Shown in pieces: positions 4,006-7,363 of a stretch of 7,363 nucleotides of DNA. A model generated the notes under the pieces. That model did not search any database. It saw only the letters and a program-made list of their open reading frames with translations, and had not been told where the DNA came from. This DNA comes from Haloferacaceae archaeon (lineage in GTDB: Archaea > Halobacteriota > Halobacteria > Halobacteriales > Haloferacaceae), in contig JAHENP010000290.1 in assembly GCA_018609965.1 (NCBI GenBank), forward strand, positions 1-7,363. The letters run 5' to 3'. How positions within the stretch are numbered: the stretch's first letter is position 1; each line of letters begins with the position of its first letter. The translations under genes were made by a program, and so were the position numbers.

Positions 4006-5235
4006 ATGCCCACGATCAAGGACAGCGTCCACGACCACATCGCGGTCGAGGGGGTCGCCGCGAAGCTGTTGGACACCCCGCCGGTCCAACGGCTCCGCCG
4101 CATCTCCCAGTTGGGGACGGTGAAGCTCGTCTACCCGTCCGCGAACCACACCCGGTTCGAACACTCACTGGGGGTGTACCACCTCGCGGACCGCGCGCTC
4201 GACTCGCTGGGAATCGAAGGCGTCGAGGCCGAGCGGGTGCGTGCGGCCGCCCTGTTGCACGATGTCGGCCACGCCCCGTTCAGCCACAACGTCGAGGGGC
4301 TGATCCACCGAGAGACGGGGCTGTACCACGACGACGTGACGGGGTTGTTGGTCGACTCCGCCGTCGGGGAGGTGTTGCGCGAGGAAGGGCTCGACCCCGA
4401 ACGGGTCGCCGGGCTGATCGCCGGCGAGGACCGCTACGGCCAGCTGGTCTCGGGGGAGTTGGATGTCGACCGGATGGACTATCTCGTCCGTGACGCCCAC
4501 CACACGGGCGTGCCGTACGGCACAATCGACCACGAACGACTCGTTCGAGAACTCACCTTCGCCGACGGCGACTTGGTGCTCGCGGAGGGGAACGTCCAGA
4601 CGGCGGAGTCGCTCCTGCTCGCGCGGGCGCTGATGAACCCGACCGTCTACACCCAACACACCGCCCGGATCAGCAAGGCGATGTTGCGGCGCGCGACCGA
4701 GCGGTTGTTGGACGCGACGGAGTGGACCGCCCACGACGTGCGTCGGTGGGACGACTACGACCTGTTGTCGGCGCTGCGTCGGACGGACGCCACAAGCGAG
4801 TTCGCCCGCCGGTACGACGAACGGGCGTTGTTCAAACGAGCGGTGTGGGCAGAGTACGGCGACGTGCCCGCTCGCGTGCGCGGGTTCGGATTCGAGAAGG
4901 CCGACGCGGCCGAACGGGCCATCGCCGAGCGTGCGGAAGTGCGTCCCCGTGACGTGATCGTCGACGTGGAACGAGAGCCGAGGATGCGGGAGTCCACCTC
5001 GGAGGTGATCGTCAACGACGAAGTGCGCCGGCTGGAAGACGAGTCGCCGTTGGTCTCCGCGCTCCGGGAGGCCCAACGCCGTCGGTGGCGGCTGGGGGTG
5101 TACTGTCCGGACGACGCAATCGACCGGGTCGGTGCGGCCGCGGTCGAGGAACTCGAGTTGGACGCCGAGACCGCGCCGGTGTCGGAGGTCAAAGAGAACG
5201 TCCACGCGACGTTAGACGAGTTCGGCGCGGAGTGA
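4006..5235 (+). CDS. HD-domain phosphohydrolase (dGTPase/SAMHD1-like fold)
   Basis: A 409-aa protein opening 'MPTIKDSVHDHIAVEG', the usual start of archaeal and bacterial HD proteins related to YwfO and SAMHD1. The metal-binding residues are all present: His53 in 'RFEHSLGVYHLA', the His85-Asp86 pair in 'ALLHDVGHAPFSH' (82-94) and an Asp in 'DVDRMDYLVRDAHHTG' (153-168). 'PPVQRLRRISQLG' (25-37) is the conserved segment before the first His. Characterised relatives hydrolyse dNTPs to nucleosides and triphosphate, but the substrate of this one cannot be told from sequence. The region after about 270 is a charged helical and beta extension ('RPRDVIVDVEREPRM', 314-328, near the region where relatives have regulatory or dimer contacts). 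The length fits the family. It converges with the M24 gene, with 21 bases between stops. Confidence 0.88.
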   Translation: MPTIKDSVHDHIAVEGVAAKLLDTPPVQRLRRISQLGTVKLVYPSANHTRFEHSLGVYHLADRALDSLGIEGVEAERVRAAALLHDVGHAPFSHNVEGLIHRETGLYHDDVTGLLVDSAVGEVLREEGLDPERVAGLIAGEDRYGQLVSGELDVDRMDYLVRDAHHTGVPYGTIDHERLVRELTFADGDLVLAEGNVQTAESLLLARALMNPTVYTQHTARISKAMLRRATERLLDATEWTAHDVRRWDDYDLLSALRRTDATSEFARRYDERALFKRAVWAEYGDVPARVRGFGFEKADAAERAIAERAEVRPRDVIVDVEREPRMRESTSEVIVNDEVRRLEDESPLVSALREAQRRRWRLGVYCPDDAIDRVGAAAVEELELDAETAPVSEVKENVHATLDEFGAE

Positions 5236-5256
5236 GAGCGGGACCCCGGCGCCGAG

Positions 5257-6435
5257 TCAGTCGACCACCAACTCGACGGGGTAGTCGGTGAGATTCCGGT
5301 AGCCGTTCTCCGTGACGACGACCGTGTCTTCGATCCGGACACCGCCTACCTCGGGGTCGTACAACCCCGGCTCGATGGTGATCACGTGGCCCGGACGGAG
5401 CTCCCCACCGCGCGGGGCGACGCTGGGCGACTCGTGAACCTCCAACCCCAGCCCGTGGCCCGTCGAGTGGATGAAGCCCGTCTCGGTCGTCGGGTCCGAC
5501 CGGAGCGTCGCGTAGCCCGCATCCTCGTACACGTCACAGGCGGCGTCGTGGACGGCGCTCCCGGTGACGCCGGCGGCGACCGTCTCCAGTGCCGCCTGCA
5601 TCGCCTCGTGGGTCAGGTTGTAGCGCTGCCGGAGCTCCTCGCTGAGCTCGCCGACCAGAAACGTCCGGGTCACGTCGCCGTGGTACTTCGTCGTCTTGTC
5701 CTGCGGGAAGATGTCGACGATGATCGGCTCGTCCGCGAAGAGTGGGCCGCTCCCCCGCTCGTGTGGGTCGGCGCCGTCCGCGCCGCCGGCGACGATCGTC
5801 TCGTCTAACGCACAGTTCTCCCGGAGGAGAGTGATCTCGATCTCCCGGCGCACGCGCTCGCTGGTCAGCGGCTCGCCCTCGTAGACGAGTCGCCCCTCGT
5901 CGTCGACCGTCGCGGCCCCCAGCAGTTCCTCGGTGCGGGCGAGCGCGGTCTCGTTGGCCGCCTGTGCCGCGCGGACGTGGTCGACCTCCGTGTCGGTCTT
6001 GACCGCGCGCACCTCGCCGACGGCGTCGTCCGTGTCCACCGTCACCGTCACCCCCTCCTCGCGGAGCGCGTCCGCGATTCCGAGCGGGAACCGCTCCGGG
6101 ACGAGAACGCTGTCGACATCCGACTCCGCGAGGAAGGCCGCGTACAGCTTCGCCGTCCCCGTCCGCTCGCCGTGTTCCTCGATCAGCCGTTGGCGGTCGT
6201 AGTCGGCGTACCGTTTCACCTCGTCCGCCCGGGCGTCTGTCTGCGCCCGGCCGTACTCCAACCCGGAGACGAGCAGGCGAACGGCCTCGGGCGTGTACAG
6301 CGTGACGAACGGGTCGGGAGCGTCGAACCCCGAGAGGTAGCGTTGGGTGGCGTCCTCCGAGTCTGCCTCGACGAGATAGCCGTCCGCGTCGGCGGCCGTG
6401 AGCGCGTCGTCGACTGGTCCGAAGTCAGGATCCAT
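5257..6435 (-). CDS. M24 family metallopeptidase (Xaa-Pro aminopeptidase/dipeptidase-like)
   Basis: A 392-aa protein from ATG 6435. Residues about 1-150 form a creatinase-type N-terminal domain, and about 155-392 the pita-bread catalytic domain. All five expected metal ligands are visible: Asp241 ('IIVDIFPQ'), Asp254 ('YHGDVTRTF'), His327 ('HSTGHGLGLEVHE'), Glu355 ('VITIEPGLY') and Glu369 ('GVRIEDTVVV'). His334 of the 'VHE' motif is also kept. This predicts an active two-metal (Mn or Co) cytoplasmic peptidase that cleaves next to proline; aminopeptidase and dipeptidase activity cannot be told apart here. The frame is open upstream to a GTG at 6522, but the added 29 residues are basic and Cys-containing, unlike the acidic protein. 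The ATG start also shares its local context (CAGGTATGGA) with the divergent aroA start, so I choose 6435. Confidence 0.9.
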   Translation of the reverse strand: MDPDFGPVDDALTAADADGYLVEADSEDATQRYLSGFDAPDPFVTLYTPEAVRLLVSGLEYGRAQTDARADEVKRYADYDRQRLIEEHGERTGTAKLYAAFLAESDVDSVLVPERFPLGIADALREEGVTVTVDTDDAVGEVRAVKTDTEVDHVRAAQAANETALARTEELLGAATVDDEGRLVYEGEPLTSERVRREIEITLLRENCALDETIVAGGADGADPHERGSGPLFADEPIIVDIFPQDKTTKYHGDVTRTFLVGELSEELRQRYNLTHEAMQAALETVAAGVTGSAVHDAACDVYEDAGYATLRSDPTTETGFIHSTGHGLGLEVHESPSVAPRGGELRPGHVITIEPGLYDPEVGGVRIEDTVVVTENGYRNLTDYPVELVVD

Positions 6436-6479
6436 ACCTGTATACTGACGGGGCCGTCGGCAAAGCAGTTGTCCAAGCG

Positions 6480-6516
6480 GTGACAGGCCGCTCGTCCGAG
6501 GAGTGACACGCCGCTC
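6480..6516. repeat. Direct repeat in the divergent M24/aroA control region
   Basis: GTGACAGGCCGCTC (6480-6493) and GTGACACGCCGCTC (6503-6516) match at 13 of 14 positions, spaced 23 bp start to start, about two helical turns. They sit in the middle of the 118-bp region between the two divergent starts. This could be a paired binding site for a regulator of one or both genes; it could also be chance in GC-rich DNA. Confidence 0.4.
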
Positions 6517-6553
6517 CGACACGGCTTTCTCCCGTCCGACACACCGGGCAGGT

Positions 6554-7363
6554 ATGGACGCACACCTCGGTCCCTCGACCGTCGCCGGCCGTGTCGACGC
6601 CCCGCCGTCGAAGAGCTACACCCACCGCGCACTGCTGGCCGCGGGCTACGGCGAGGGAACGGTCGTCGCCGACCCCTTACACAGCGCCGATCCGGCGGCG
6701 ACCGCCCGGGCAGTCGAGGCGTTCGGCGGCTCCGTCGCGTGGGACGACGACGCCGGCGAGGCGCGTGTCGTCGGCTTCGACGGCCGTCCAGAGACGCCCG
6801 ACGGCGTGATCGACTGTGCCAACTCCGGGACGACGATGCGGCTGACGGCCGCCGCGGGCGCGCTCGCGGACGGGCTCGTCGTGTTGACCGGTGACGACTC
6901 GCTCCGGTCGCGCCCGCAGGGACCGTTGCTGGCGGCCGTCGAGTCGCTCGGTGGGCGAGCCGAATCGACGCGTGAGGACGGCCAAGCGCCGTTGGTCGTC
7001 GGGAGTGGCGTCGACGGCGGCCGGGTGTCGATCCCCGGTGATGTCTCCTCGCAGTTCGTCACCGCACTGCTGATGGCCGGCGCCGTCACGCCCGAGGGGA
7101 TCGAGATCGAGCTGGAGACAGAGCTAAAGTCGGCGCCGTACGTGGAGATCACCCGCGAGTTGCTCGCCGACTTCGGCGTCCAGACGAGCCGGACGAGCGA
7201 GGGGTTCGCCGTCCCCGGCGGGCAGCGTTACGCTGCCGACCGCTACGCCGTTCCGGGCGATTTCTCGTCGATCTCCTACCCACTGGCCGCGGGAGCGGTC
7301 GCCGCCGACGAGGCGCCGGTGGTGATCGAGGGTGCCCGGCCGAGCGCACAGGGTGACACCGCA
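6554..7363 (+). CDS. aroA: 3-phosphoshikimate 1-carboxyvinyltransferase (EPSP synthase), 5' part
   Basis: 270 codons from ATG 6554, open to the right edge. The family is usually about 430 aa, so roughly the last third is missing. Visible motifs: '[17 protein letters not shown]' (16-33) with Lys20, Ser21 and Arg25, the N-terminal substrate-binding block; 'NSGTTMRL' (91-98), the PEP-binding loop; '[11 protein letters not shown]' (116-126) with Arg121; '[12 protein letters not shown]' (166-177) with Gln168 for shikimate-3-phosphate binding; and '[13 protein letters not shown]' in the second domain. The enzyme joins PEP to shikimate-3-phosphate, the sixth step of the shikimate pathway to chorismate and aromatic amino acids, in the cytoplasm. 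The catalytic Asp and the later Arg and Lys residues of the second half lie beyond the window. A weak GCTTTC at 6524-6529 is at TATA distance from the ATG; AGGT directly before it is too close to act as a normal ribosome binding site. Confidence 0.95.
   Translation, partial: MDAHLGPSTVAGRVDAPPSKSYTHRALLAAGYGEGTVVADPLHSADPAATARAVEAFGGSVAWDDDAGEARVVGFDGRPETPDGVIDCANSGTTMRLTAAAGALADGLVVLTGDDSLRSRPQGPLLAAVESLGGRAESTREDGQAPLVVGSGVDGGRVSIPGDVSSQFVTALLMAGAVTPEGIEIELETELKSAPYVEITRELLADFGVQTSRTSEGFAVPGGQRYAADRYAVPGDFSSISYPLAAGAVAADEAPVVIEGARPSAQGDTA

Noticed and set aside
4165..5205. 346-codon - strand open frame
   Set aside because: It is an antisense shadow of the HD-domain gene with no recognisable motif and an Arg/Pro/His-rich composition unlike haloarchaeal proteins.
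6646..7152. 168-codon - strand Ser-rich open frame
   Set aside because: It is antisense to aroA, whose motifs are unmistakable.
1..7363. CRISPR arrays, tRNA, rRNA, transposase or integrase genes
   Set aside because: I looked for regularly spaced repeats, cloverleaf-like segments and recombinase motifs on both strands and saw none. The only tandem repeat has two adjacent copies without spacers.

Overview
The window looks like a chromosomal segment of a halophilic archaeon (class Halobacteria). The coding regions are very GC-rich (42 of the 60 bases at 4021-4080 are G or C). The proteins are rich in Asp and Glu. Several genes start at an ATG 24-30 bases after a TATA-like element with no Shine-Dalgarno sequence, which is the leaderless pattern typical of haloarchaea. 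The gene content is archaeal: nascent polypeptide-associated complex protein, TrmI-type tRNA methyltransferase and an archaeal-style AroA.

Layout from left to right: the 3' end of a BolA-family gene (+); a MOSC-domain protein (-), convergent with it; an unrecognised 193-aa acidic protein (+) with a clear leaderless promoter; a short convergent gap holding a 36-bp tandem duplication; the two-gene unit NAC then trmI (-), overlapping by 4 bases; an AT-rich island of about 0.9 kb; an HD-domain phosphohydrolase (+) with a strong TATA element; an M24-family Xaa-Pro peptidase-like protein (-); and the 5' two thirds of aroA (+), cut by the window edge.

Most of the window is ordinary housekeeping content: translation and protein biogenesis (NAC, TrmI), aromatic amino acid biosynthesis (AroA), peptide turnover (M24), nucleotide or nucleic-acid phosphohydrolysis (HD), and probable metal-cofactor or Fe-S proteins (MOSC, BolA). 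The genes alternate in strand and do not form one pathway.

The unusual part is the island at about 3090-3976, which sits between the intact promoters of the divergent NAC and HD genes. Its base composition is quite different (7 of the 60 bases at 3721-3780 are G or C). It encodes one 138-aa protein with two CxxC pairs and a possible winged-helix core. It also has about 460 bp without a clear gene, containing two relatively GC-rich patches with inverted-repeat structure. These are candidates for small structured RNAs or for remnants of a mobile element. I see no transposase, integrase, tRNA, rRNA or CRISPR array, and no complete defence or mobile system.
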